Shown here in pieces: positions 24,872-34,161 of a DNA stretch of 64,000 nucleotides. The position numbers and the translations under genes were made by a program. The first letter of the stretch is position 1. Each line of letters starts with the position of its first letter. This DNA comes from Chloroflexota bacterium (GTDB taxonomy: Bacteria; Chloroflexota; UBA11872). The notes under the pieces were generated by a model, which worked only from the letters and a program-made list of their open reading frames with translations, did no database searches and was not told the origin of the DNA. The DNA is taken from positions 2,116-66,115 of the forward strand of contig WTFW01000060.1 in NCBI GenBank assembly GCA_011523785.1, read 5' to 3'.

Positions 24872-25900
24872 ATGGCCTTCCACGCGCTGCAGGCGGCGCT
24901 GGCGGCGATGGGGATCGAGCGGTCGCTGGAGTCGCTGGTGACGCGCTCGGGCGAGGCGTTCTGGGTGCCGTGGAGCGAGACGGCCGACGCCGAGACGATG
25001 CGGTACACCCGAATGATGTCCACGCTGTTTCGCGCCACCGACCTGGCTCGCGTACGGGTAGTCATCGGGGCCGAGGACGAGCCGGGCAGCGCCCTCGCCG
25101 AGGTGCGCGACGAGACGGCCGCCGGGCGGCTGGTGCTCGCGCCGGTTTTCTACGACGCCAGGTTTGGCGTGATCCAGTCCGTCGATTCCGAAGGCATAGC
25201 CAGGGCGGTTGGCCCGGATCAATTGGAACCGGGTGAGATTGACCTGAGGGGCGGCTGGAGCGGCGCGTTTCCAGCTCTTCGTGTTCACAAGGGCATTTAT
25301 GGAGTTGTCCGACGCGACCGGCCAATGAAGGAGAATCGGATTCCGGTGCCCGACCTGGCGGGGATCCTCTTCGTGCCGCTTGGGGGTGGGAGCGGCCCGT
25401 ACGACGTCGTGTTCGGCATCGACGCCGTACGCGGGGCCACAGAGGCCGTCCGAGCCGGGGCGCCGTTGCGTGACACGGAGGCGCTGGAGCGCCTGCTGGT
25501 TAGCTTCGAGCAGGCGGAGTTTGGCTTCGGGTGCGCCGAGCGCTGGCTGGCGTCGAAGGAGGCCGACCACTTGTGGGACGCGCCCGACCTGGCGCGACTG
25601 GCGCGGAGCATGCGGGCGGCGTCGGGGGAGCTGGCGGAGCGGCTGTGGGATTCCACGGGTACGGCTTCGGCGCTGGCGCTGGGACGGGCCGTGAAGGGGA
25701 GAAAGTCCGCGGTGTTCGAACTCCCCGTCGGCCTGGATCGGGAGCCGCCTGGTCGCGTGGTGGAGCTGTCGCGGGGCCGGGCCGTGATCGTGGACACGCG
25801 CAGCCGCCGCGCGGCGCTTTCCCGGCTGGCCGACGTGGTGGAGCGTGCGGCGATGGCGTTTGCGAAAGAGGTTGACAGCGTGGGGGCGCTCTCCCGATAG
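24872..25900 (+). CDS. Hypothetical protein, 342 aa, possibly cysteine-peptidase-fold related
   Basis: No family is recognised with confidence. The protein begins with a helix MAFHALQAALAAMGIERSLE. A beta-rich middle follows, with GRLVLAPVFYDARFGVIQSV, YGVVRRDRPM and FGIDAVRGATEAVRAG, and then a helical C-terminal half ending KEVDSVGALSR. The layout loosely recalls BtrH-N-type papain-like domains, but no catalytic Cys is evident. In-frame sequence just upstream (RLKGWPADRTAGS) looks protein-like and the true start may be a non-ATG codon there. It follows coaBC by 56 bases. Confidence 0.6.
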   Translation: MAFHALQAALAAMGIERSLESLVTRSGEAFWVPWSETADAETMRYTRMMSTLFRATDLARVRVVIGAEDEPGSALAEVRDETAAGRLVLAPVFYDARFGVIQSVDSEGIARAVGPDQLEPGEIDLRGGWSGAFPALRVHKGIYGVVRRDRPMKENRIPVPDLAGILFVPLGGGSGPYDVVFGIDAVRGATEAVRAGAPLRDTEALERLLVSFEQAEFGFGCAERWLASKEADHLWDAPDLARLARSMRAASGELAERLWDSTGTASALALGRAVKGRKSAVFELPVGLDREPPGRVVELSRGRAVIVDTRSRRAALSRLADVVERAAMAFAKEVDSVGALSR

Positions 25901-25944
25901 GCCGCGGCCGGCGGATGTTGGCTCGGACGACTCGAGGGCCTGAC

Positions 25945-27162
25945 CTAGGGGCCGGGTGTGCCGACGGGCGGCGACAGCGGCTCGGGCTCTGGCTGTTCGG
26001 GCCGAGAGCGTACGAGCGGCAGCCCAATCAGGGTGGAGACGACGAACGAAGCGGCCACGGCGATGCCCACGACGCCGAAGCCCTGGACGTCCAACAGCAG
26101 GGTGATCAGCGGGGCCACCGCCAGCGCGGCCAGATCAACGCTGAGGTGCATGATCCCGATACTGCGGCCAACGGTGGTGCGCGGCATGCGCTCAGCGATC
26201 ATCACGGCCGGCAGGGGCGTTACGAGTCCGCTGGGCGCGAAGAGCACCGCCACCAGGATGTACCAGGCCAGTCCGGCGGGGAACACCAGGAGCAAGGCCG
26301 CCGCCATACTGAGACCGCCCGTCGCAATCAGGGCGCGCCGATGGCCTAGGCGATCCATCACCGGTCCGGTCTTGTAGGTCACGAATGTGCGCAACGCGTT
26401 GGCCAAGGTGAGCACGAGGCCGACGCGGGCCGGGTCGAAGTCGAGACCCACGCTGCCATAGAGGGGCAACACGACCTGCTTGAGGGCGAACGTACCGGCC
26501 CCAAGCATGAGAACGGAGAAGCCAATCACGGGTAGCAGGGAGGGGCTGAGCCCGAGCCGAGCGAGCCTGGGAATCGGCGCGGCTCCTGACTCCGGCGCCG
26601 GCTGGGGCGCTCGCACGAACAGCAACGGCAGAAGCGCGGCGATGCCGCCAACCAGAGCGCCCAGGGCAAAGGCGGCCCGCCAGCCAAACGCGCTGGCAGC
26701 CACGCCGGAGAGCATGGGCGCGAGGAGGGCACCCATCTGAACAGCGGCCAAGATCCGACCGGCGGTGTGGCTACGGTCGCTTCCCTCACTTGAACGCACG
26801 GTATGGGCGAGTCCGGTGGTGTAGACGAGGGCCGTGCCCAGCCCGGTTACCAGCACACCCGCCAGCAGCACGCGATAGTCCAGGGCGAGCGCGCTGATTG
26901 CACAGCCGACGGCGGTGCAGAGCGTGCCGGCGGTCAGTGGCGTGTGCGGCGGCAGCCGGTCGGCCAGGAAGCCGGCGGGCACGATGGCCACGGCGCGAGC
27001 CACGGCTTGCATGGACAGCAGCAAGCCCAGCACCGGCAGCGATACGTCGAACTCAGCTTGCAGTTCGCCCAGGATCGGTCCAATCAAGTTGACGTTGAAC
27101 GCCATGACGGTGAGAAGGACAAAAATTGCGCCAAGGCTGGACGATGCAGGCTGGCGAATCAT
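25945..27162 (-). CDS. Major facilitator superfamily transporter
   Basis: A 405-residue 12-helix MFS protein with typical signatures: the 2-3 loop ADRLPPHTPLTAG, helix 4-5 region GLGTALVYTTGLAHTVRSSEGS, and the 8-9 loop GPVMDRLGHRRALIATGG. The ATG at 27160-27162 (MIRQPASSSLGAIFVLL) is used rather than the frame start at 27255, which has no membrane character. A short Pro/Glu-rich C-terminal tail is present. Drug or metabolite efflux is likely; substrate unknown. Confidence 0.88.
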   Translation of the reverse strand: MIRQPASSSLGAIFVLLTVMAFNVNLIGPILGELQAEFDVSLPVLGLLLSMQAVARAVAIVPAGFLADRLPPHTPLTAGTLCTAVGCAISALALDYRVLLAGVLVTGLGTALVYTTGLAHTVRSSEGSDRSHTAGRILAAVQMGALLAPMLSGVAASAFGWRAAFALGALVGGIAALLPLLFVRAPQPAPESGAAPIPRLARLGLSPSLLPVIGFSVLMLGAGTFALKQVVLPLYGSVGLDFDPARVGLVLTLANALRTFVTYKTGPVMDRLGHRRALIATGGLSMAAALLLVFPAGLAWYILVAVLFAPSGLVTPLPAVMIAERMPRTTVGRSIGIMHLSVDLAALAVAPLITLLLDVQGFGVVGIAVAASFVVSTLIGLPLVRSRPEQPEPEPLSPPVGTPGP

Positions 27163-27326
27163 GGAGCCAGTTGGGAAAGCTAGCCGTCTACGTATTCGGG
27201 TCGGATGGTAGCCTCGCTCATGCCTGTCGCGGGCCGCTGGCTGAACGCCCGACACATTGGGGCAGACCCTGGCCGCGGGTCATTTGCGCCCGCGCCTGGC
27301 GCCCAGCCGGCGGGAGTCCAACTGCC

Positions 27327-27527
27327 GTGAGTCGCCAGAAGCCGGTCATCGAGCAGATTTCACCGAATCCGGAAACACTGCGACGGCAGGAGGGCCCGCG
27401 AGCGCCGCAATCGTCCGCCCCCGGCGGCAGCGGCATGTGGCTGCTGGTGGCCATCGTTATTGGGATTGCCGTCGGCGCCGCCATCGGGGCGGGCGCCGGC
27501 CTGTACGTGTTCGGCTGGGTGGGCTAG
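27327..27527 (+). CDS. Small single-pass membrane protein (66 aa)
   Basis: GTG at 27327 opens a 66-residue protein with a polar, proline-containing N-terminal half and one Gly/Ala-rich membrane helix (MWLLVAIVIGIAVGAAIGAG), ending LYVFGWVG. A CGGGAGTC sequence upstream can serve as ribosome site. The TAG stop shares CTAG (27524-27527) with the convergent oxidoreductase gene. No known family; the GxxxA-like pattern in the helix suggests self-association. Confidence 0.55.
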   Translation: MSRQKPVIEQISPNPETLRRQEGPRAPQSSAPGGSGMWLLVAIVIGIAVGAAIGAGAGLYVFGWVG

Positions 27528-28396
27528 AGCGCGGGCATCTCGCTCAGGGGCACGCGGCGGGAGTCCGAGGTCGCCGAACGTTCGGCCGCCGCCACCACGC
27601 GAATCACGTCCACCATTTCTTGGTTGCTAATCGGCGGCTCGCCGGTGTTCAGCATGGCGAGGAACTGCCTGATGACCTCCAGGTACATGCGCGGGAAGCC
27701 GTCGATCGTGTCGGCCAAGTGCATGTCCGCGTGGGTCCAGCCCGTCTCGCCGAGGGCCACGCAGATCATGCCAGTCCAGGCCTCGCGGGCCTGGTTGGCG
27801 ATGCCCACCCGGCCGTCGGGCCAGCGGATGGTGACCACGTCGGCCAACTCGCCGCGGATCGACGTGACGTCCTCGGCGCCGACGCCGAATATCGCGTGCA
27901 TCACGTCCACGGCGTGGACGCCGTAGAGCTGCCAGATCTGGGGCAGGGTGAACATGATCGAGCGCGTGCGGCCCAGGTTGGGCAGGCGCTCGATCAGCCG
28001 GCGCACGGCGCGGTCGTAGCGCACGGCTGAGGCGGACAGCAGCGGCACGCCGGCGGCGGAAGCCGCGCGGACGAGTGTGATGGCCTCCTGCGGGTCGTCG
28101 CATAGCGGTTTGTCCACGAACAGGGGCAGGCCGCGATCGACCGCCTGCATGGCGGGCGCGAAGTGGTCGGGGCCCCAGCGGTTGAGGACCAGCACGGCGT
28201 CCACGTCTTGCATGGCCTGCTCGGGTGCGTCGACGACCTGGTCGATGCCGCTTTCCAGGGCCTTGGCGCGGGCCTGCTCCGGGTCGGCGCCCCAGAGCCG
28301 GGTGACGCGCAGGCCGGGGCCAGCCAGCCCACGGTTGATGATGCCGGCGAAGTTCTCGGTATGCGTGCTATCGGCGCCGATAATCGCGAGGTTCAT
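27524..28396 (-). CDS. Gfo/Idh/MocA family oxidoreductase (short form)
   Basis: A 290-residue member of the family, shorter than the usual 330-390 residues. The Rossmann start is MNLAIIGADSTHTENFAGI, where Asp-Ser-Thr-His replaces the standard Gly-rich loop, and the EKP motif is LFVDKPLCDDP. The C-terminal domain carries YGVHAVDVMHAIFG with the His at the usual catalytic position. It is the third such gene in the window. Function is probably oxidation of a sugar-like compound; substrate unknown. Confidence 0.87.
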   Translation of the reverse strand: MNLAIIGADSTHTENFAGIINRGLAGPGLRVTRLWGADPEQARAKALESGIDQVVDAPEQAMQDVDAVLVLNRWGPDHFAPAMQAVDRGLPLFVDKPLCDDPQEAITLVRAASAAGVPLLSASAVRYDRAVRRLIERLPNLGRTRSIMFTLPQIWQLYGVHAVDVMHAIFGVGAEDVTSIRGELADVVTIRWPDGRVGIANQAREAWTGMICVALGETGWTHADMHLADTIDGFPRMYLEVIRQFLAMLNTGEPPISNQEMVDVIRVVAAAERSATSDSRRVPLSEMPAL

Positions 28397-28470
28397 GTAG
28401 CCGCTCCCAGCGCTGGCCAGTCCGCAGCAGGGTATCGCGCCGCACGCCGGCGACTGGTTACGCTGGCGGC

Positions 28471-30180
28471 GTGGCTGACACGCGCGACGATCCCAGGTGC
28501 AGTCTCACGGGGGCGGTGTGGGACATCGCGCCGCGCGCGCCCGCCGCGCTGTTCGCCGCGGTGGACGAGCTTCCGCCGCTGGCGGTCCAGGTGCTGCACA
28601 ACCGCGGGCACGACACGGCCGAAAAGCTGCACGAGTTCATGCTTGGCCCGCTGCCGCCGCACGACCCGTACCTGCTGGACGAGATGGACGCGGCGGTGGC
28701 GCGCATCGGGCAGGCGATGCAGAAGCGCGAGCGGGTGTGTATCTATGGCGACTACGACGTGGACGGCGTCAGCGCCACGGCGATGTTGCTGGAGACCTGT
28801 GCGACGTTGGGGCTGGACGCCTTTCCGTACATTCCGGAGCGGCTGACCGAGGGCTACGGGCTCAACGCCGGCGCGATCGACGCCGTGGCCAGTGAACGCG
28901 CGACGCTCATCATTACGGCCGACTGCGGGGCCACGGCGCACGGGGAAATCGACCGAGCGGCCGCGGCCGGCCTGGACGTGATCGTGACCGACCACCATCC
29001 GACGGAAGCCCGCCCGGCAAAGGCGGCCGCGCTGCTCAACCCCAATGCGCCGGGATCCGGGTACCCGTTCGGCGGTCTGTCCGGGGTGGGCGTGGCCTAC
29101 AAGCTGGTGCAGGCACTGGCCGACGAGTTTCCGGAGCAGTTGCCGGATCCTGAGCGCTTCCTGGACCTGGTGGCGCTGGGCACGGTGGCCGATGTTGCGC
29201 CACTGACGGACGAGAACCGGGCGTATGTGACGGAAGGGCTGGAGTGGATGCGGGCGTCGCCGCGACCGGGCTTGCGGGCGCTGGCCGAGGCGGCGCGGCG
29301 TACGCCGGAGGCGATCCGGTCGGACGACATTGCCTTTGCGCTGGCGCCGCGTCTCAACGCCGCCGGGCGGATTGCCAGCGCGCAATTGGCGCTGGAATTG
29401 CTGCAGGCCAGGCATCCGGTGCGGGCCGCGGAACTGGCGGATGAACTGAACGAACTGAACGCCGAGCGGCGCCGGTTGACCCAGGACGTGGTGGACGCCG
29501 CGCGGGCGATGGTCAACGGCAGCCCGGTGGTCCTGGCCGCCGATGCGGGATTCGCGCCTGGCGTGGTTGGGCTGGCCGCCTCGCGCCTGAGCGAGGAGTT
29601 TGGCGCGCCCGCGTTCATCGGGGCGGAGATCGACGGGCTGGTGCATGGCTCGGCGCGCGCGCCCGACGGATTTAACCTCCGCGATCTGCTGAAGCGGCAG
29701 GCCGATTGGCTGGAAGGCTGGGGTGGGCACGCGGGCGCGGCGGGCTTTTCCGTGCTGCCGCACAACCTCGAAGCGCTGCGTGACGGCCTGGCGCAGGCGC
29801 TCGCCAACCTTGAGCTGCCTGAATTCACCGGGCCGCGCCTGCGCGCGGACGGCCGTGTTTTTCCGCGCACGATCTCGTGGGAGACCTACCAGGCGCTGGA
29901 TTCGCTGGGGCCCTGGGGACAGGAACATGAAGAGCCGCGCCTGGTCGTAGAGAATGTACGAATCCAAAACACCCGGCTGGTGGGCAAGGATCACGTGGCG
30001 CTGCGATTCGAGGAGCTGGCGCGCAATGTCGAGGCCATTTGGTTCCGACACGGCGAACAGCAGGTCGCGTTGGGGCGCGGACGGTCCGTGGATGTGGCGT
30101 TCAGGTTGAGCCTGCGCAGCTTCCGAGGCGAGACCCGGTTGCAGATGCTCGTGGACGACATCCGGCTGCGGCCGGGTTAG
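28471..30180 (+). CDS. recJ: Single-stranded-DNA-specific exonuclease RecJ
   Basis: A 569-residue RecJ, a 5'-3' exonuclease used in recombination and mismatch repair. DHH-family motifs are present in order: YGDYDVDGVSATA (motif I, about residues 91-103), ITADCGATAHG (II), VTDHHPT (III) and the GTVADVAPLTDENR segment (IV), then the DHHA1 domain motif GGHAGAAGFS near residue 425. The GTG start at 28471 gives MADTRDD-type N terminus. A short spacing of 20 bases leads to rel, consistent with one transcription unit. Confidence 0.95.
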   Translation: MADTRDDPRCSLTGAVWDIAPRAPAALFAAVDELPPLAVQVLHNRGHDTAEKLHEFMLGPLPPHDPYLLDEMDAAVARIGQAMQKRERVCIYGDYDVDGVSATAMLLETCATLGLDAFPYIPERLTEGYGLNAGAIDAVASERATLIITADCGATAHGEIDRAAAAGLDVIVTDHHPTEARPAKAAALLNPNAPGSGYPFGGLSGVGVAYKLVQALADEFPEQLPDPERFLDLVALGTVADVAPLTDENRAYVTEGLEWMRASPRPGLRALAEAARRTPEAIRSDDIAFALAPRLNAAGRIASAQLALELLQARHPVRAAELADELNELNAERRRLTQDVVDAARAMVNGSPVVLAADAGFAPGVVGLAASRLSEEFGAPAFIGAEIDGLVHGSARAPDGFNLRDLLKRQADWLEGWGGHAGAAGFSVLPHNLEALRDGLAQALANLELPEFTGPRLRADGRVFPRTISWETYQALDSLGPWGQEHEEPRLVVENVRIQNTRLVGKDHVALRFEELARNVEAIWFRHGEQQVALGRGRSVDVAFRLSLRSFRGETRLQMLVDDIRLRPG

Positions 30181-30200
30181 CGGCGGAACGAGGAGATACG

Positions 30201-32639
30201 GTGCCCTCATCGGTGACGGCCACGTTGGCGCCCATGGTTGGCGCGGGCCGGACGGAGACCACGCTCGACGACGTGCTGGACGAGGTGCGTTCCTACACGA
30301 CAGCCGACGATGTCCGGGCTGCCGAGCGCCTGATCCGCCGCGCGGCCGAATTGGCCGAGCGGGCCCATGAGGGCCAGCGGCGTCTCACCGGGGAGCCCTT
30401 CGTCCAGCACCCCATCAGCGTGGCCCTGATGCTGGCAAACCTGCACCTGGATCCCGACACCGTGGCCGCCGCCCTGCTGCACGATTGTGTGGAAGACACC
30501 AACGTGGATATCGGGACGATTCGTTCCAGGTTCGGCGCCGGCGTAGCCGAATTGGTCGATGGCGTGACCAAGCTGGACGACATCACGGTGGTGAGCCTGG
30601 ACGATCGCCAAGCCCAGAATCTGCGCAAGGTCTTTTTGGCCATGGCGCGGGACATTCGCGTGGTGCTAATCAAGCTGGCCGACCGTCTGCACAACCTGCA
30701 AACGGCGCACGTTTACCGACCCGAGAAGCGCGAGCGGTACGCCAGCGACACGCTGGAGATCTTTGCGCCGTTGGCGGGTCGCCTGGGCATCGAGGAGTGG
30801 CGCTGGCGACTGGAAGACCACGCATTCAAGCTGCTGCAGCCCGAGCGCTACCGCGAGATCGCCAGCTGGCTGCTGGCGGAGCGGGCGGCCCGGGAGGATG
30901 TCGTGCAAGCAGTGACGGACGGGCTGCGCGAGGCGCTGGACGCCGGTGGCACGGATGCCCTGATCCAGAGCCGGATCAAGCATGTCTACAGCATTGAGCA
31001 GAAGACGCAGCGCAAGAATGTTCCGCTGGAGGAGGTTTACGACATCCTGGCGGTGCGGGTGATTGTGGACGACGTGCACGACTGCTATAGCGCGCTGGGC
31101 GTGGTGCATGGCGCCTGGCGGCACATTCCGGCCGAGTTCGACGACTACATCTCGGCGCCCAAGGAGAACGGCTATCGCTCCCTGCATACGGCCGTGCTCG
31201 GTCCGGACGCGCGACCGATCGAGATTCAGATCCGAACCCACGAGATGCACGCGGCGGCCGAATACGGCGTGGCGGCGCACTGGCGCTACAAGGCGGTCGA
31301 TCACGATGGCGAGGAGGACTTCTCGGAGAAGCTGGCCTGGGTGCGCCAGATCCTGACGTGGCAGGCCGACGAGGAGACTGCCGGTTCGTTCGTGGACGCG
31401 GTGAAGACCGACTTCTTCAGCGACACAGTCTTCGTGTTCACGCCGCGCGGGGAGATCAAGGACTTCCCGGCCGGCAGCACGCCGCTGGATTTCGCCTACC
31501 GGATCCACACCGACATCGGCCACACGTGCATCGGCGCCAAGGTAAATGGTCGCCTGGTGCCGCTGGAGTACCAGCTGCAGAACGGTGACGTGCTGGAAAT
31601 CCTGACCAGCAGCAACAGCCAGGGGCCCAGCCGCAACTGGGTGTCGCTGGTGCATACGGCGCACGCACGGGACAAGATTCGGCAGTGGTTCAAGCGGCGT
31701 CAGCGTGCCGAGAACATCGAGTCGGGCAAGGAGCTACTGGAGCGAGAACTGCGGCGCCTGGGCCAGGGACGCATCTCGCAACTGCCGGGTGATGGGTTAG
31801 AGCCAGTGGCCGCGGACCTGGGTTATCGCGACGTGGACAGCCTGCTGGCAGGTGTGGGCTATGGCGCCACGACAGTCCCGCAGGTCATCAACCGGCTGAA
31901 GCTGACCGAGGAAGTCGAAGAGCCGGACGTCGAGCCGTTGCCGTCGGACGAATCGGCGGTACGCGAGGTGCAGCCCCTGGTTCGCGTTCTGGGCGTTGGC
32001 AATCTGCTCACCCGCGTGGCCTCGTGCTGCAATCCGCTTCCGGGCGACGAGATCGTTGGGTTCATTACGCGCGGCCACGGGATCAGCGTGCACCGCATGA
32101 ACTGCGCCAACGTCAAGAACGTGCGCGAGCCCGAGCGCCTGGTGGAGGTGGAGTGGGGCGGCCAGTTGGTCGGCGCGGACCTGGATCTGCCGATCCGGCT
32201 GGGCGCGTGCTGCAAGCCCAGGCCTGGGATGAAGATCAACGGCATCGCCGCGGACCAAAGCATTGAAGTGCACCGAACTCGCTGCCGAGCGGGGACGCGG
32301 CTGCCAGGCGCCCGGGTCCGGGTGTGGTGGATCGATGAGACCAGTCAGCTTCTGCCGGTACAGATCCTGGTCCAGGCCGATGACCGCGAGGGCCTGGCCC
32401 ACGATGTGACCGGGGTGATCCGCGATGAAGGGTTGAATATCACGTCGGCCAACGTGCACACCAACCGGCAGCGCCAGGCCACCATGCGCATCACGGTGGG
32501 CATGGGCAGCGTGGCCCAGATGGCGCGGTTGATGCGGCGCCTGGAGACGATTCCCAGCGTCTACTCGGTCGCCCGCGACACGGCCGGTGTGCGACGCAAT
32601 CGATCGCGCGAGGCGGCGGCGAGCCGGAACGGCCAATGA
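30201..32639 (+). CDS. rel: Bifunctional (p)ppGpp synthetase/hydrolase with duplicated Cys-Cys domain
   Basis: An 812-residue long RelA/SpoT homologue that makes and degrades (p)ppGpp. The HD hydrolase domain has LLHDCVEDTN (about residue 94). The synthetase domain has RIKHVYSIEQKTQRKN (about 256) and YDILAVRVIVDD, then TGS around 405-470 with DTVFVFTPRGEIKDFPAG. A Cys-Cys/zinc-finger-like unit ASCCNPLPGDEIVGF occurs at about 607, followed by a second similar unit GACCKPRPGMKINGI at about 668, then ACT (717-790). Usual proteins have one such unit. GTG at 30201 follows GAGGAGA. Confidence 0.95.
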   Translation: MPSSVTATLAPMVGAGRTETTLDDVLDEVRSYTTADDVRAAERLIRRAAELAERAHEGQRRLTGEPFVQHPISVALMLANLHLDPDTVAAALLHDCVEDTNVDIGTIRSRFGAGVAELVDGVTKLDDITVVSLDDRQAQNLRKVFLAMARDIRVVLIKLADRLHNLQTAHVYRPEKRERYASDTLEIFAPLAGRLGIEEWRWRLEDHAFKLLQPERYREIASWLLAERAAREDVVQAVTDGLREALDAGGTDALIQSRIKHVYSIEQKTQRKNVPLEEVYDILAVRVIVDDVHDCYSALGVVHGAWRHIPAEFDDYISAPKENGYRSLHTAVLGPDARPIEIQIRTHEMHAAAEYGVAAHWRYKAVDHDGEEDFSEKLAWVRQILTWQADEETAGSFVDAVKTDFFSDTVFVFTPRGEIKDFPAGSTPLDFAYRIHTDIGHTCIGAKVNGRLVPLEYQLQNGDVLEILTSSNSQGPSRNWVSLVHTAHARDKIRQWFKRRQRAENIESGKELLERELRRLGQGRISQLPGDGLEPVAADLGYRDVDSLLAGVGYGATTVPQVINRLKLTEEVEEPDVEPLPSDESAVREVQPLVRVLGVGNLLTRVASCCNPLPGDEIVGFITRGHGISVHRMNCANVKNVREPERLVEVEWGGQLVGADLDLPIRLGACCKPRPGMKINGIAADQSIEVHRTRCRAGTRLPGARVRVWWIDETSQLLPVQILVQADDREGLAHDVTGVIRDEGLNITSANVHTNRQRQATMRITVGMGSVAQMARLMRRLETIPSVYSVARDTAGVRRNRSREAAASRNGQ

Positions 32640-33253
32640 CGACCCTGCTTGTCCTGCTGCTTGCGTACTCCATCGGGTCGGTGCCGTTTGCGTACCTGGC
32701 GGGCCGGCTGGCCGGTCGCGACTTGCTGGCGGAGGGTTCGGGCGGCGTGAGCGGGACCGCGGCCATCGAGCGGCTCGGCAAGGTGCCCGGGGCGATCGCC
32801 GGACTGGCCGATGCGCTGAAGCCGGCGCTAGCCATCTTCATCGCACAGCGGCTGGCTACCTACGAAGTGTCGGCGGTGGCGGGTGTAATGGCCGTGGCCG
32901 GGCACGTGTGGCCGTTCACGCTGCGTTTTCGCGGCGGGCGGGGCATCGGACCGGCCGGCGGCGCGCTGGCCGCGCTGGGGTCGTGGCACATGGCGCTGGC
33001 GTTCGCCGGAATGGTGCTGGGCAAGGCGATCATCAAGGACTCGGCGCCTGGCGCGCTGATTGGCTTTTTCGCCACGGCCATCGTCCTGAGCCTGACGGGC
33101 GCGGCTCTTACGCTGAGCCTGGCGGGCTGGACCCTGCTTGGTCTCCTTATCACCGCCCGCCTGGTCGGCTACCGCAAGGCGGACTCGCCGGACGACGTGT
33201 CTACGGCCACGCTGCTCTGGCGGAGGTTCCTGCTTGACCGCGACCGGCCGTGA
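32636..33253 (+). CDS. plsY: Diverged PlsY-like acyl-phosphate:glycerol-3-phosphate acyltransferase
   Basis: A 205-residue integral membrane protein of the PlsY family. The start MTTLLVLLLAYSIGSVPFAYL is typical. Motif 1 is GSGGVSGTAAIERLGK (usual form GSGNxGATNxxR), motif 2 is LRFRGGRGIGPAGG (GGKG usual), and the C-terminal R-H-x-x-N motif 3 is not recognised; instead LLITARLVGYRKADSP is seen. It probably still binds an acyl phosphate or related ligand, but the lost residues make standard activity uncertain. Its ATG overlaps the rel stop (ATGA). Confidence 0.8.
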   Translation: MTTLLVLLLAYSIGSVPFAYLAGRLAGRDLLAEGSGGVSGTAAIERLGKVPGAIAGLADALKPALAIFIAQRLATYEVSAVAGVMAVAGHVWPFTLRFRGGRGIGPAGGALAALGSWHMALAFAGMVLGKAIIKDSAPGALIGFFATAIVLSLTGAALTLSLAGWTLLGLLITARLVGYRKADSPDDVSTATLLWRRFLLDRDRP

Positions 33254-34112
33254 CCGGGCCCGGCGCGTCCGGCTGATCACCGACTCCAGCGCCTGCCTTC
33301 CACCGCAGGAAATTGAAGCGCACGGCATTGCCATCGTGCCCGCGGTGTTGATCTGGAACGGCGAGGAGCTACGGGACGGAGTTGACATAACGAATGAGGC
33401 GTTCTGGAAGCGCCTGGCCACGGACCCCAACCTGCCAACGACCAGCGCGACCTCGCCAACGGCCTATGCCGCCGAGTTCGCGAAGGCGCGCGACGCCGGG
33501 ATGGATGTGTTGTGCGCCACGATTCCCCGTCGAATATCCGCCATGACCGAGGTGGCGGAGATGGCGGCGCGTGACTTCGCCGGCCCGCCCTACGTGCGGG
33601 TTATGCAGACCGGCGCGGCCACCATGGCGCACGGGTTTCCGGTGTTGCTGGGCGCGCGCGCAGCCAGCGCCGGGGCGGATCTGGACACGGTAGAGCGGAC
33701 GGTGCGCGAGGCCGCGGACGATAGCGGCGTGGTGGCCGTGCTGGGATCGCTGGAATACCTGGCGCGCGGGGGGCGGGTGCCCTGGGTGGTGGCGCGGGTG
33801 GCCGATGCCTTGCCGTCTACCCCTATCTTTGGCATGCGGCATGGCCGCATTCGATTCCGTGCGTCCTTCGGCTCGCGATCACGCGCGCTGCGTGCGCTCA
33901 CGAAGCACGTCAAGCGGGCAGCGCGCGACGCGAGCTACCTGGGTGTTGCCGTGCACCACGCGGCGGCGGTAGAGGAGGCGCACCAGCTGGCTGAGCAGAT
34001 TCGGCGGGACATGGCGCCGGACGATCTGTACGTGACCAGCTTCACGCCAGTCATGGGCGCGCACGTCGGTCCCGATCTCGTTGGCCTGGCCTATTGCGCA
34101 CGATCGAACTAA
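33234..34112 (+). CDS. DegV family fatty-acid-binding protein
   Basis: A 292-residue DegV protein (FakB-like), which binds a fatty acid for phosphorylation. The TTG at 33234 is preceded by GGAGG at the right distance and gives the start RVRLITDSSACLPP after a short basic segment; it overlaps the plsY end by 20 bases. Family motifs are TDSSACLP, NLPTTSATSP (the fatty-acid-binding Ser region) and LEYLARGGRVPW. No FakA-type kinase is in the window. Adjacency to a plsY-like gene suggests a lipid role (inference). Confidence 0.88.
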   Translation: MTATGRDRARRVRLITDSSACLPPQEIEAHGIAIVPAVLIWNGEELRDGVDITNEAFWKRLATDPNLPTTSATSPTAYAAEFAKARDAGMDVLCATIPRRISAMTEVAEMAARDFAGPPYVRVMQTGAATMAHGFPVLLGARAASAGADLDTVERTVREAADDSGVVAVLGSLEYLARGGRVPWVVARVADALPSTPIFGMRHGRIRFRASFGSRSRALRALTKHVKRAARDASYLGVAVHHAAAVEEAHQLAEQIRRDMAPDDLYVTSFTPVMGAHVGPDLVGLAYCARSN

Positions 34113-34161
34113 CGCGCTGCCTACACTGGATGCAACATTGACCGGGACGGAGCCGTCGCTC

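Noticed and set aside
28393-30210. 605-codon minus-strand frame opposite recJ
   Set aside because: Shadow of recJ, whose motifs are complete on the plus strand.
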